From assembly GCF_012933545.1 (NCBI RefSeq), contig NZ_JAADJU010000013.1:1-64000 (forward strand): a DNA stretch of 64,000 bases. Reading direction: 5' to 3'. Both the position numbers and the translations under genes were made by a program. The notes beneath the pieces are model-generated. The model was not told the origin of the DNA, did no database searches, and worked only from the letters and a program-made list of their open reading frames with translations. Numbering within the stretch: the stretch's first letter is position 1; every line of letters begins with the position of its first letter. This document shows, piece after piece, positions 43,008 to 52,086 of the stretch. This DNA is from Rouxiella aceris (lineage in GTDB: Bacteria > Pseudomonadota > Gammaproteobacteria > Enterobacterales > Enterobacteriaceae).

Positions 43008-43268
43008 ATGCGAACATTGTTATTTCTATTAGTCGGGGTTTTTACCTGCGCTGCATACCGGTTTTTAATCAGCCCCCTTATTCAGCCCTATCCAATGCTG
43101 TTGAGACTGGTGCCTTTTACTCTCGCCATTTTTTGGTTCGGCATTGTGCTGGCAAATATGATCATCGGCATCACCCGCGCAGGGTATGGTGCAGGCGAAG
43201 AGATCATTATTGCCCTTGTTATATTTCTACCGTCCGCGTTATTACTTTTCTGGCCAGCTTTAAAATAA
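43008..43268 (+). CDS. Small hypothetical membrane protein
   Basis: An 86-aa very hydrophobic protein with three predicted membrane helices (about 2-20, 33-55 and 63-83), separated by short loops including PLIQPYP and GYGAGEE. The ATG at 43008 starts the first helix; the open frame extends 41 codons further up with no plausible start. I do not recognise the family. It converges on the ComB-type gene. Confidence 0.55.
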   Translation: MRTLLFLLVGVFTCAAYRFLISPLIQPYPMLLRLVPFTLAIFWFGIVLANMIIGITRAGYGAGEEIIIALVIFLPSALLLFWPALK

Positions 43269-43292
43269 AGATCTCCGCTACATAACGCACAC

Positions 43293-44015
43293 TCAAGCAG
43301 CAGCGATAAAAGCGTCATTTTTCAGTATGCACGCCAGGCTGCTGACATTTTGTTGTAAACATAAGTCGACATCGCGGGCAAATCCCCGACCGATCAACTC
43401 TCGCGCAGAGCCGCAGTCTTTAAGCCGGGACAGGTCAGAATGTTGATAGAGCACAGCGGCGGCCTGCGCTTCTGGTGACAGCTGTTTGCCGCGCAAACCG
43501 GCTGCAATACCGCCGGCGGCAGTTAAATCTTCCAGTGCCGGGCGCAGGCTACCATCCGGCCATCTCTCTCCACAGGGTACCAGCAAAATACGCGAAAACT
43601 TCTGGCAGACTGCCGCTGTAGCCTGTAGGTTGCGCAGACTGGCGCAGAAAATAGTGGCTGCAGTCTCTTTTGCTTTAAAGGTAATGGCCGAGCCGTTAGG
43701 TGAGGGCAGTACCAGCCGGTAGTCTGCCGGCAAGGTTAATAATGATTGTGGCGAAAGAGAAAATTCAGCATCGTCAACGCGCCGCTCTGCATGGGCAACT
43801 GTGGCCCCTTTTTGCTGTGCGTACTCTTTGGCTGAGTGGTCTTTCCAGGGATAAGGCAACAGCATGGCGCCTCTGTCTACGGCAATGCTGACACAGGTTG
43901 CAAAAGAGATCACATCAATCACTACAATGCAGTCGACATCCTGCGCCAGATGCTCTACTGCCGCCATTCCCCACTCAAGGCGTACATCGTAAGTATGTTG
44001 CGCAAAATCACTCAT
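43293..44015 (-). CDS. 2-phosphosulfolactate phosphatase family (ComB) protein
   Basis: A 240-aa protein of the ComB family. Motifs are VVIDVISFATCVSIAVDRGA, LVLPSPNGSA, VPCGERWPDGSLRPALED and LTAAGGI. In archaea and Bacillus, ComB dephosphorylates phosphosulfolactate in coenzyme M or sulfolactate synthesis. Many bacterial members lack that pathway and their substrate is unknown. No sulfolactate genes are adjacent. AGGGGG precedes the ATG. Confidence 0.84.
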   Translation of the reverse strand: MSDFAQHTYDVRLEWGMAAVEHLAQDVDCIVVIDVISFATCVSIAVDRGAMLLPYPWKDHSAKEYAQQKGATVAHAERRVDDAEFSLSPQSLLTLPADYRLVLPSPNGSAITFKAKETAATIFCASLRNLQATAAVCQKFSRILLVPCGERWPDGSLRPALEDLTAAGGIAAGLRGKQLSPEAQAAAVLYQHSDLSRLKDCGSARELIGRGFARDVDLCLQQNVSSLACILKNDAFIAAA

Positions 44016-44144
44016 TATTCGCCCCCTTCTCGTGGTGTGGTTATAAATTTATCTTACGACAGTTTTTTCTTTCAACGACGGCTAAAAATGCAAAAATCCA
44101 CTTTGCCAACCTTGCTGCGCCAAAGTGAAACGGTCAAAATATAG

Positions 44145-44204
44145 CGTGATTTTAATCACATATTTGAGCGGTAATCTGCTTTTAAGAGTGATCTGATCTA
44201 TACT
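44145..44204 (+). promoter_or_regulatory. CRP/FNR-like site and -10 box before the gene at 44401
   Basis: CGTGA-TTTTAA-TCACA (44145-44160) differs from the CRP consensus TGTGA-N6-TCACA at one base and also contains TGAT-N4-ATCA, as in FNR sites. A TATACT -10 hexamer follows at 44199-44204, placing the site about 60 bp upstream of the start, a class I activation position. The -35 is weak, as expected for an activated promoter. The rest of 44016-44400 has no gene. Confidence 0.5.
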
Positions 44205-44400
44205 TTTTTAAGGGGTGCAGAGTCAGGCTGACCGATAAATTGCTCGTTTATTTCGCCCCTGAAAGTGATTGTTTTTTGATATTTACCCGGACTAATTGAC
44301 GCAGCAGAAGTGAAGGAACTGCGGTAATAATGATGGGATTATAACATCGGGTGAAAAAACGCTAAAAACATTCAATTTATTGGGAGGAGAAGAGAAAATA

Positions 44401-44685
44401 ATGTCTGAATATCATTATTTACTTCTGGGCGGAAGCCGCCATGGACAGAAACATATCGACGAAAATCAGCAGTTTTCACTCTTTTTTCGCGGTGATAACT
44501 CAGGCAAACGTGCACAGAACGATGCCGATTTTTATCGGGGGCACAATGAAAGCTATAAAGTGAGCCCCGAAAAATGCGCGGACGGACACTGGTACCTGGT
44601 GGGTTATTGTGATTCCTGTCCTAAAATTCCGATTGACGAGCTAACCAACTTATTAATTGATCAACATATCAAACCGATGATGTAG
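44401..44685 (+). CDS. Small hypothetical protein
   Basis: A 94-aa soluble protein beginning MSEYHYLLLGGSRHGQKHI, with Cys residues in YCDSCPKIP near the middle-to-end. GGAGGAG lies before the ATG at 44401, a strong site. It is flanked by a CRP-like promoter and a strong terminator, so it looks like an independently expressed gene. The family is not recognised. Confidence 0.6.
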   Translation: MSEYHYLLLGGSRHGQKHIDENQQFSLFFRGDNSGKRAQNDADFYRGHNESYKVSPEKCADGHWYLVGYCDSCPKIPIDELTNLLIDQHIKPMM

Positions 44686-44703
44686 CGGCAGCTCTGCTAA
44701 CGG

Positions 44704-44739
44704 AAAACATAAACCTCGCTTCGGCGAGGTTTATGTTTT
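44704..44739. terminator. Bidirectional terminator hairpin
   Basis: A perfect 16-bp stem, AAAACATAAACCTCGC (44704-44719) with GCGAGGTTTATGTTTT (44724-44739), closed by the stable TTCG tetraloop. A-run and T-run flanks allow termination in both directions. It ends the gene at 44401. Confidence 0.88.
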
Positions 44740-44804
44740 CTGGCATCCTGATATCCTCGCTGGTTGCCCGGATCAATACCCGCATTGCTTACGGCTTGAA
44801 CAGT

Positions 44805-44838
44805 AACGCGCTTATCGTTAAGGTAGGCGCGTTTTTTT
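44805..44838 (+). terminator. Terminator-like hairpin in the uhpA leader
   Basis: AACGCGC (44805-44811) pairs with GCGCGTT (44827-44833). Inner pairs extend the stem to about 12 bp around the loop GTTAA, and a run of seven T follows. Only about 20 nt separate it from the uhpA start, so a uhpA transcript beginning further up must read through it. It could act as an attenuator. Confidence 0.55.
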
Positions 44839-44857
44839 ATCTCACAGGGAAAGTATG

Positions 44858-45448
44858 ATGATAACCATTGCCCTTATTGACGATCATCTTATTGTCCGAT
44901 CGGGTTTTGCGCAGTTATTGGGACTGGAACCGGATTTTCAGGTCGTGGTTGAGTTCGGCTGTGGGCGTGACGCGCTGGCCGGGTTGCCGGGGCGGGGGGT
45001 GCAGGTGTGCATCTGCGATATCTCAATGCCGGATATTTCCGGACTGGAATTACTGAGTCAACTGCCAAAAGGCCTGGCGACCATAATGCTTTCGGTGCAT
45101 GACAGCCCGGCATTGGTGGAGCAGGCATTGAATGCCGGGGCGCGCGGTTTTTTGTCTAAACGTTGTAGCCCGGACGAGTTGATTGCCGCCGTGCATACCG
45201 TGGCGTCAGGTGGCTGTTATCTGACGCCGGATATTGCCATCAAACTGGCCGCCGGACGCCAGGATCCGCTAACCCGACGTGAACGTCAGGTTGCAGAAAA
45301 ACTGGCACAGGGCATGGCGGTAAAAGAGATTGCCTGCGAGCTGGGACTTTCCCCGAAGACCGTTCACGTTCATCGCGCCAACCTGCTGGAAAAACTGGGC
45401 GTCAGCAATGATGTCGAGCTGGCAAGGAAGCTGTTTGACGGATGGTGA
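44858..45448 (+). CDS. uhpA: Response regulator UhpA of hexose-phosphate uptake
   Basis: A 196-aa NarL/LuxR-type response regulator. The receiver domain has DDHLIVRSG, phospho-acceptor D54 in CDISMPD, and a conserved Lys in FLSKRCSP. The LuxR helix-turn-helix is at the C-terminus ([27 protein letters not shown]). It is almost the same as E. coli UhpA. The second ATG (44858) is chosen because it gives the E. coli length and places the Asp at 54. It activates uhpT when UhpBC senses external glucose-6-phosphate. It overlaps uhpB by 7 nt. Confidence 0.94.
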   Translation: MITIALIDDHLIVRSGFAQLLGLEPDFQVVVEFGCGRDALAGLPGRGVQVCICDISMPDISGLELLSQLPKGLATIMLSVHDSPALVEQALNAGARGFLSKRCSPDELIAAVHTVASGGCYLTPDIAIKLAAGRQDPLTRRERQVAEKLAQGMAVKEIACELGLSPKTVHVHRANLLEKLGVSNDVELARKLFDGW

Positions 45449-46947
45449 AGCAATCCTTTATCTCGCGGCTTATCGCCGTAGTTGCCAGCTTTTTTATCTT
45501 CTCTGCCGCGTGGTTTTGCCTGTGGAGTATCAGTCTGCATCTGGTTAAACAGCCAGAACTGGCGGCATTGCTGTTCCCCTTCGGTCTGCGCCTGGGGTTG
45601 ATGTTGCAATGCCCGCGCGCTTACTGGCCTGTATTGCTCGCGGCGGAGTGGCTAATGCTCGGCTGGCTGGGACAGGAAGTGGCACTGGCACATTTGCCGT
45701 TATTGATGGTTGGCAGCCTGTTAACCTTGCTGCCGGTGGCATTGACTTCCCGTTATCGACATCAGCGCGACTGGCGTACCCTGCTGCATCAGGGCGGAGC
45801 GCTAGTTGCTGCCGCGCTGTTACAATCGCTGCCATGGTTCGGACAGGGACAGCAAACATTCAACGCCCTGTTGTTAACCTTAACCGGTGGCCTGACGCTG
45901 GCCCCGACCTGCCTGGTAATATGGCACTATCTGACCAGCACGGTCTGGCAACCGCTGGGGCCTGCGCTGGTATCACAGCCGGTGAACTGGCGCGCCCGCC
46001 ATCTGATCTGGTATTTGCTGCTGTTCGTGATCAGCCTGTGGCTACAACTGGCGCTTCCTGTTGAGCTTTCCCGCTTTATGCCATTTTGTCTGGCGTTACC
46101 TATCGTTGCTCTGGCCTGGCATTACGGCTGGCAGGGCGCGCTTATTGCCACACTGATGAACGCTATTGCGCTGATCGCCAGCCAGACCTGGCACGACCAT
46201 CCGGTAGATCTGCTGCTTTCGCTGTTGGCCCAAAGCCTCACCGGGCTGCTGTTGGGGGCTGGTATTCAACGTTTGCGCGAACTGAACCAGTCGTTGCAAA
46301 CCGAGCTGACGCGCAACCGCCGACTGACTGAACGTTTGCTGGAAACCGAAGAGAGTGTGCGGCGTGAAGTAGCTCGTGAGTTGCACGATGATATCGGACA
46401 GACCATTACGGCAATCCGCACTCAGGCAGGAATTGTGCAACGGCTGGCAGCGGGAAACGAAGGGGCGAAGCAGGGGGGCGCGCTTATCGAGCAGCTCTCC
46501 CTGGGGATTTATGATTCCGTGCGTCGCCTGTTGCGAAGGCTGCGGCCAAGACAGTTGGACGATCTCTCCCTTGAACAGGCAATTCGTTCACTGATGCGCG
46601 AAATGGAGCTGGAAAGCTGCGGTGTGGTCAGTCATCTGCAGTGGCAAATCGATGAACTGAAACTGACGGAAGGGCAGCGCGTCACGCTGTTTCGTGTCTG
46701 TCAGGAAGGACTGAATAATATTGTCAAACATGCCAGCGCCAGTGCGGTAACGCTCCAGGGCTGGCAGCAGGATCAACGACTGATGCTGGTGATTGAAGAT
46801 GATGGTAGCGGCATGCCGACAGGCTACGAACAGCAGGGTTTTGGGCTGGCCGGTATGTGTGAGCGAGTAACCGCACTGGGCGGAACCCTCGCCATCTCCT
46901 GTACTCACGGTACGCGGGTTAGCGTCAGTTTGCCCCTGAGCAAGTAA
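45442..46947 (+). CDS. uhpB: Sensor histidine kinase UhpB
   Basis: A 501-aa membrane histidine kinase. The N-terminal half is about eight hydrophobic segments of MASE1-like type. The cytoplasmic half has the phospho-acceptor motif [20 protein letters not shown] and the ATPase motifs [13 protein letters not shown] and EDDGSGMP. It works with UhpC, which binds glucose-6-phosphate, and passes phosphate to UhpA. It starts inside the end of uhpA. Confidence 0.93.
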   Translation: MVKQSFISRLIAVVASFFIFSAAWFCLWSISLHLVKQPELAALLFPFGLRLGLMLQCPRAYWPVLLAAEWLMLGWLGQEVALAHLPLLMVGSLLTLLPVALTSRYRHQRDWRTLLHQGGALVAAALLQSLPWFGQGQQTFNALLLTLTGGLTLAPTCLVIWHYLTSTVWQPLGPALVSQPVNWRARHLIWYLLLFVISLWLQLALPVELSRFMPFCLALPIVALAWHYGWQGALIATLMNAIALIASQTWHDHPVDLLLSLLAQSLTGLLLGAGIQRLRELNQSLQTELTRNRRLTERLLETEESVRREVARELHDDIGQTITAIRTQAGIVQRLAAGNEGAKQGGALIEQLSLGIYDSVRRLLRRLRPRQLDDLSLEQAIRSLMREMELESCGVVSHLQWQIDELKLTEGQRVTLFRVCQEGLNNIVKHASASAVTLQGWQQDQRLMLVIEDDGSGMPTGYEQQGFGLAGMCERVTALGGTLAISCTHGTRVSVSLPLSK

Positions 46948-46949
46948 GG

Positions 46950-48284
46950 ATGAGCATGTTTACTTTTCTGCAAGTGCCCGCCAACCCCTCCCCAATCAGT
47001 GATCAGGGGGAAATTGACGTGCGTTATCGTTACTGGCGCCGACATATTCTGGTTACCATTTGGCTAGGCTATGCGCTGTTTTATTTCACCCGTAAAAGCT
47101 TTAATGCTGCGGCACCGGAAATTATCGCCAGCGGCGTAATGGCGCGTACTGATATTGGCCTGCTGGCGACGCTGTTTTATATTTCCTATGGTTTGTCGAA
47201 ATTTTTCTCCGGCATTGTCAGCGACCATTCCAACGCCCGCTATTTTATGGGGCTGGGGCTAATCGCCACGGGTGTTATGAATATTCTGTTTGGCTTCTCC
47301 ACCTCTCTTTGGGCATTTGCGCTGCTATGGGCATTGAACGCCTTTTTCCAGGGCTGGGGATCGCCGGTTTGCGCCCGTTTGCTGACCGCCTGGTACTCGC
47401 GGACCGAGCGTGGCGGTTGGTGGGCGTTATGGAATACCGCGCATAATGTCGGCGGCGCGCTGATCCCCATTATGGTCGGTGCTGTGGCGCTGCATTACGG
47501 CTGGCGTGCCGGTATGATGATCGCTGGTACCTTGGCGATATGCGCCGGAATATTCCTCTGCTGGCGTTTGCGCGATCGCCCGCAAACCGTGGGTTTGCCG
47601 CCGGTGGGAGACTGGCGGCACGACGAGTTGGAAATTGCTCAGCAGCAAGAAGGTGCCGGGCTTAGCCGCCGGGAAATTCTCTATAAATACGTGCTGGCTA
47701 ACCCCTATATCTGGTTGCTGTCGCTATGTTATGTGCTGGTTTACGTGGTACGCGCGGCGATCAATGACTGGGGTAACCTGTATATGTCTGAAACCCTCGG
47801 CGTGGATCTGGTCACTGCCAACTCGGCGGTCACCATGTTTGAACTGGGCGGCTTTATCGGGGCGTTGGTGGCTGGCTGGGGTTCGGACAAACTCTTCAAT
47901 GGCAACCGGGGGCCAATGAACCTGATTTTTGCTGCCGGGATCCTGCTTTCGGTGGGGTCGCTATGGCTGATGCCATTTGCCAGTTATGTGATGCAGGCGG
48001 CCTGCTTTTTCACGACCGGTTTCTTTGTTTTTGGCCCGCAGATGCTGATTGGCATGGCGGCGGCGGAGTGCTCACACAAAGAAGCTGCAGGGGCGGCAAC
48101 CGGTTTTGTTGGCCTGTTTGCCTATCTGGGAGCTTCGCTCTCCGGTTGGCCGCTGGCGCGAGTGATCGATATCTGGCACTGGAATGGTTTCTTTGTGGTG
48201 ATTGCCATCGCCGCGGGGATCTCCGCACTGTTGCTGTTACCGTTTCTCCATGCCCAGGCACCTCGTGTCCAAGGTGAAGTGTGA
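46950..48284 (+). CDS. uhpC: Hexose-phosphate sensor UhpC (MFS transporter-like)
   Basis: A 444-aa twelve-helix protein of the organophosphate:phosphate antiporter family. Motifs are GYALFYFTRKSFNAAAPEI, FQGWGSPVCARLLTAWYSR and WNTAHNVGGALIP. UhpC acts mainly as receptor for external glucose-6-phosphate and stimulates UhpB. It lies 2 nt after uhpB, in the usual order. Confidence 0.92.
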   Translation: MSMFTFLQVPANPSPISDQGEIDVRYRYWRRHILVTIWLGYALFYFTRKSFNAAAPEIIASGVMARTDIGLLATLFYISYGLSKFFSGIVSDHSNARYFMGLGLIATGVMNILFGFSTSLWAFALLWALNAFFQGWGSPVCARLLTAWYSRTERGGWWALWNTAHNVGGALIPIMVGAVALHYGWRAGMMIAGTLAICAGIFLCWRLRDRPQTVGLPPVGDWRHDELEIAQQQEGAGLSRREILYKYVLANPYIWLLSLCYVLVYVVRAAINDWGNLYMSETLGVDLVTANSAVTMFELGGFIGALVAGWGSDKLFNGNRGPMNLIFAAGILLSVGSLWLMPFASYVMQAACFFTTGFFVFGPQMLIGMAAAECSHKEAAGAATGFVGLFAYLGASLSGWPLARVIDIWHWNGFFVVIAIAAGISALLLLPFLHAQAPRVQGEV

Positions 48285-48422
48285 TACATCTCGCCTTTTT
48301 ACTACGACAGGCGCAAAACTAGGAAATTTTCCCGGTTTGCCCACGACTCTGTCTCAGGCCAAAGCGGCTGCTGATTTTTACAATGCCTGCTATTACGCAG
48401 GTAACCAAATCAGGAGTAAACA

Positions 48423-49814
48423 ATGCTGGCCTTATTAAATCAGGTGCGTAAGCCGACCCTGGATCTGCCGCTCGAAGTGCGGCGCAAGATGTGGTTTAAA
48501 CCCTTTATGCAGTCCTACCTGGTAGTCTTTATCGGCTACCTGACCATGTATCTGATCCGCAAGAATTTCAATATCGCGCAAAATGACATGATCTCGACCT
48601 ACGGGCTGAGTATGACGCAATTGGGCATGATCGGCCTCGGTTTTTCCATCACCTACGGCGTGGGTAAAACCCTGGTTTCTTACTATGCGGACGGCAAAAA
48701 CACCAAGCAGTTCCTGCCGTTTATGCTGATCCTGTCTGCTATCTGCATGTTGGGATTTAGTGCCAGTATGGGAGCTGGTTCCATCAGCCTGTTTATGATG
48801 ATTGCTTTTTATGCACTGAGCGGCTTCTTCCAGAGCGCGGGGGGATCTTGCAGTTATTCTACCATCACCAAATGGACGCCGCGCCGCAAGCGCGGGACCT
48901 ATCTGGGGATGTGGAATATCTCGCACAATCTTGGCGGGGCGGGTGCCGCCGGGGTAGCGTTGCTGGGGGCGAACTACCTGTTTGGTGGGCACGTTATCGG
49001 CATGTTTATCTTTCCGTCCATTATCGCGTTGATTGTCGGCTTTATTGGTCTGCGCTACGGCAGTGACTCACCGGAATCTTACGGCCTGGGCAAAGCGGAA
49101 GAGCTGTTCGACGAAGAGATCAGCGAAGAAGACCAGGAGACCGAAGATCAGTCGATGAGCAAATGGCAGATCTTTGTCGAGTATGTGCTGAAAAACAAAG
49201 TGATCTGGCTGTTGTGCTTCGCCAATATCTTCCTGTACGTCGTGCGGATCGGTATCGATCAGTGGTCAACGGTCTATGCTTTTCAGGAGTTGAAACTTTC
49301 CAAAGAAGTGGCGATTCAGGGCTTCACCCTGTTTGAAGTGGGCGCACTGGTCGGCACATTGCTGTGGGGCTGGTTGTCGGATCTGGCGAACGGCCGTCGG
49401 GCGCTGGTTGCCTGTATTGCCCTGGCATTAATTATCGCCACCCTGGGCGTTTATCAGCATGCCAGTAATCAGTATGTCTATTTGGCTTCACTGTTTGCCT
49501 TGGGTTTTCTGGTGTTTGGCCCGCAACTGCTGATTGGCGTGGCGGCGGTAGGTTTTGTACCGAAAAAAGCCATTGGTGCCGCCGATGGCATTAAAGGTAC
49601 CTTCGCTTATCTGATTGGTGACAGCTTTGCCAAGCTGGGACTGGGAATGATCGCCGATGGTACACCAGTCTTCGGTCTGACCGGTTGGGCCGGTACCTTT
49701 GCCGCGCTCGACAGCGCCGCGATTGGTTGTATTGTGCTGATGGCGATGGTGGCCGTGCTTGAAGAACGTAAAATCCGCCGCGATAAACGAGTGCATGCGA
49801 TAGCCAGCAACTAG
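48423..49814 (+). CDS. uhpT: Hexose-phosphate:phosphate antiporter UhpT
   Basis: A 463-aa twelve-helix antiporter, the exact E. coli UhpT length. Conserved stretches are [60 protein letters not shown] and NLGGAGAAG. It exchanges sugar phosphates for phosphate and also admits fosfomycin in related species. The 138-bp gap after uhpC should hold the UhpA-dependent promoter. A short inverted repeat CCTGC-N6-GCAGG (48386-48401) lies in the leader. Confidence 0.95.
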   Translation: MLALLNQVRKPTLDLPLEVRRKMWFKPFMQSYLVVFIGYLTMYLIRKNFNIAQNDMISTYGLSMTQLGMIGLGFSITYGVGKTLVSYYADGKNTKQFLPFMLILSAICMLGFSASMGAGSISLFMMIAFYALSGFFQSAGGSCSYSTITKWTPRRKRGTYLGMWNISHNLGGAGAAGVALLGANYLFGGHVIGMFIFPSIIALIVGFIGLRYGSDSPESYGLGKAEELFDEEISEEDQETEDQSMSKWQIFVEYVLKNKVIWLLCFANIFLYVVRIGIDQWSTVYAFQELKLSKEVAIQGFTLFEVGALVGTLLWGWLSDLANGRRALVACIALALIIATLGVYQHASNQYVYLASLFALGFLVFGPQLLIGVAAVGFVPKKAIGAADGIKGTFAYLIGDSFAKLGLGMIADGTPVFGLTGWAGTFAALDSAAIGCIVLMAMVAVLEERKIRRDKRVHAIASN

Positions 49815-49825
49815 AGTGACAAGCA

Positions 49826-49856
49826 GGGCTTGCCGGCATGCGGTAAGCCCCTTTAG
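49826..49856 (+). terminator. Terminator after uhpT
   Basis: A 10-bp stem GGGCTTGCCG / CGGTAAGCCC with one G-U pair and loop GCATG, followed by a short T-rich stretch (CTTTAGTCTT). Starts 12 nt after the uhpT stop. Confidence 0.7.
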
Positions 49857-49948
49857 TCTTGGGAAAGGTTTCTGGACAACGGCTTAGTGACTCACAATAA
49901 TAACCCCAGCCTAAATTCTTCTCTCCAATCGCCAGACAGGAACAACCT

Positions 49949-50362
49949 TTGACCGCTACCCCGACCGCTCTGTTTCGCCAGCAGTTATTTACCCTGGCGA
50001 GAACCCTGAAAATCGATCCGCAGGTACCTGAAAATCAGGTGATGGATCGCATTGCCCTGAGCTTTCGTAAGCTGCTGAATTTTCTGGCGCAGAATGAACA
50101 AGCCAGCCGACAACTTTTTTTGTTATCTGCAGAAGGTCGCAGCGATCAGCGAGTATTAAGCGAGATTATGCAGGAAAATCTGCAAGCGGCGCAGCAAAGT
50201 GGTGTATTTCGTCAGGATATTGCATTATCGCTGCTGGCCGAGTTTTTTGTTGCCATGCTGCTGCAACTGGCCCAGCTACCGGGGGATGCCCCAGCGCGGC
50301 ACCAACAGAGCCTGGCCGCGACGCGGTTATTTTGTGAAGGTGCCTGGTTAAAACCCGATTAA
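49949..50362 (+). CDS. TetR-like C-terminal domain protein without DNA-binding domain
   Basis: A 137-aa helical protein resembling the ligand-binding C-terminal half of TetR/AcrR regulators (FRKLLNFLAQNEQASRQLFL; IMQENLQAAQQSGVFRQDIA; LLAEFFVAMLLQLAQLP). The N-terminal helix-turn-helix is missing. The start is a TTG preceded by AGGAA; no HTH-coding frame was found upstream. It is probably a truncated regulator gene or an orphan domain. Its last 4 nt overlap the 3' end of the convergent lacI-type gene. Confidence 0.45.
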   Translation: MTATPTALFRQQLFTLARTLKIDPQVPENQVMDRIALSFRKLLNFLAQNEQASRQLFLLSAEGRSDQRVLSEIMQENLQAAQQSGVFRQDIALSLLAEFFVAMLLQLAQLPGDAPARHQQSLAATRLFCEGAWLKPD

Positions 50363-51378
50363 TATCCGGCATAAGGGCCAGCGCCCAGGGAGTCGCGGAT
50401 TATCAATTCACCGGGAAACGGCGGCAACGGTGCTAAAGGGCGGTTTTCCATCATATTAACCAACTGGATTAATGACGTTTTAATCATCTCGGCCACCGGT
50501 ACGCGTACCGAGCTGAGTGATGGAATAAAATAGCAAGCCATCTGAATATCGTCAAAACCGACCAGCGATACGTCCTGTGGAATGGCTTTGCCGACGGCGT
50601 GTAGCTGATTTGCCGCACCAATGGCCATATCATCGTTACTGGCCACCAGAGCACTAAAGCTGATATCGCGGGATAACAGTGCCTTAGTCGCCGTAAGACC
50701 ACTTTGCATTGTCCAGTCACCTTCTTCCAGCCACGCCTGACGAAAGGGCAGGTTATATTTTTCCAGTGCCTGTCGATAACCGCGCAGACGGCTCTCTGCC
50801 GTTGGCGATCCCGGAATGCCGGTAATAAAAGCGATGTCGCGATGGCCTTGTTTAATCAGATGCTCGACGGCGTTATAGCTATATTGTTGATGCTCGGCAA
50901 AGACACAGTGGCGGGGATTCGCCTCAAGCTGTCGGTTGACGATGATAATAGGTTTCGAGGAGGCATCAATTATCTGCGATAACTGCGCGGCATCCAGATA
51001 GCGCGGATAAACAATGATACCGTCACAGCGTAAGTCGAGTAAAAACTCGATGGCCTGGCGTTCCTCGGCGGCGCTATGTTTACCGTCGGCCAGCACCAAC
51101 TGACGGCCGTAGCTTTCGGTCATGGTCGCGGTTTGAAACAACAGTTCGTTAAAGTAGGGGCCGTGGTACAGCGTGTTACTGACCATCAAACCGATGCTCT
51201 GCGATTTGCTGGTTGCCAGATTGCGTGCCAGCAGGTTGGGGCGATAGCCGGTTTCTGCTATCGCTTTAAATACGCGATCGCGGGTTGTTTTGCTGACATA
51301 GCTATTGTCGGCTAACACGCGTGATACCGTGGCTTTGGAAACGCCAGCCTTAAGGGCGACATCAAGCATGGTGATCAT
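50359..51378 (-). CDS. LacI family repressor, AscG-like
   Basis: A 339-aa LacI-type repressor. The N-terminal helix-turn-helix and hinge (MLDVALKAGVSKATVSRVLA; GYRPNLLARNLA) and the effector domain (VSNTLYHGPYFNELLF; LADGKHSAAEERQAIEFLLD; ALVASNDDMAIGA) follow E. coli AscG closely. AscG represses the asc beta-glucoside genes. Here the divergent genes are a separate-subunit PTS and two GH1 enzymes. A near-consensus operator lies at 51698. The ATG at 51378 follows GGAA. Confidence 0.87.
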   Translation of the reverse strand: MITMLDVALKAGVSKATVSRVLADNSYVSKTTRDRVFKAIAETGYRPNLLARNLATSKSQSIGLMVSNTLYHGPYFNELLFQTATMTESYGRQLVLADGKHSAAEERQAIEFLLDLRCDGIIVYPRYLDAAQLSQIIDASSKPIIIVNRQLEANPRHCVFAEHQQYSYNAVEHLIKQGHRDIAFITGIPGSPTAESRLRGYRQALEKYNLPFRQAWLEEGDWTMQSGLTATKALLSRDISFSALVASNDDMAIGAANQLHAVGKAIPQDVSLVGFDDIQMACYFIPSLSSVRVPVAEMIKTSLIQLVNMMENRPLAPLPPFPGELIIRDSLGAGPYAGY

Positions 51379-51664
51379 TGTTTATTCCATAGCAGACATT
51401 TTATTCATCTATCGTACCTTTTTCCTGATGAGTCTAACAAGTTATTCAATCATCTGATGATCAGCTAAAGGGCGATGCTTTATTGCACCAGCATGAGTGT
51501 TTTTTTCTGCACACCTCAGTAGTTGATATTATTAACTGCTGAATTAATATGCAATAATTAATAGGTAGTACATTTATTTTTAATTGTATGCTTATTCATA
51601 ATAATAATCCCATTCAGCAGTAAAACCAGTGTTGTTGACAAAAATTATATCTGTATTTTTTCTG

Positions 51665-51680
51665 TGCGATCGCCATCACA
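51665..51680 (+). promoter_or_regulatory. CRP-binding site of the beta-glucoside PTS operon
   Basis: TGCGA-TCGCCA-TCACA has one mismatch to the CRP consensus TGTGA-N6-TCACA. It is centred about 69 bp upstream of the expected start of the PTS promoter, consistent with catabolite control. Confidence 0.55.
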
Positions 51681-51697
51681 AATCAGCTTAACTAATC

Positions 51698-51734
51698 TGA
51701 AACCGGTTGCAGAAACGGCGTTGTCTTGTATATT
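51698..51734 (+). promoter_or_regulatory. Promoter with AscG-type operator before the PTS operon
   Basis: The operator TGAAACCGGTTGCA (51698-51711) matches the AscG palindrome TGAAACCGGTTTCA at 13 of 14 positions. It overlaps the -35 TTGCAG (51707-51712). The -10 TATATT is at 51729-51734 with a 16-bp spacer. Binding there would block RNA polymerase. The start codon is at 51766. Nothing else clear was seen in the long AT-rich gap 51379-51664. Confidence 0.65.
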
Positions 51735-51765
51735 TCTATTACGACACCACACCGAGGGATAAAAA

Positions 51766-52086
51766 ATGAATAAGATCTTACTGTGCTGCGCCGCCGGAAT
51801 GTCTACCAGTATGCTTGTCCAACGCATGGAAAAATACGCCAAACAAAGTGATATCGACGTTGAGATCAATGCCATAGGTTTTGAGGAGTTTAGTGAGCAA
51901 ATTCAAAACTATGACTGCTGCCTGCTCGGGCCGCAAATCAAGTATAAACTGGCAGAATTCAAGGCGATTGCCGACCAGCAGCACAAACCCGTGGTGGTGA
52001 TCAATACCATGGACTACGGCATGATGAACGGTGAAAAAATCCTCAATGAAACCTTGAAAATGATCGCGTCAAATGAGGTAAAATAA
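51766..52086 (+). CDS. PTS lactose/cellobiose family IIB component
   Basis: A 106-aa IIB protein. CCAAGMSTSMLV near the N-terminus carries the phosphorylated cysteine (Cys8 by alignment to ChbB), and LLGPQIKYKL is the family motif. It passes phosphate from IIA to the sugar bound by IIC. It is the first gene of the operon. Its stop overlaps the IIC start (TAATG). Confidence 0.92.
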   Translation: MNKILLCCAAGMSTSMLVQRMEKYAKQSDIDVEINAIGFEEFSEQIQNYDCCLLGPQIKYKLAEFKAIADQQHKPVVVINTMDYGMMNGEKILNETLKMIASNEVK

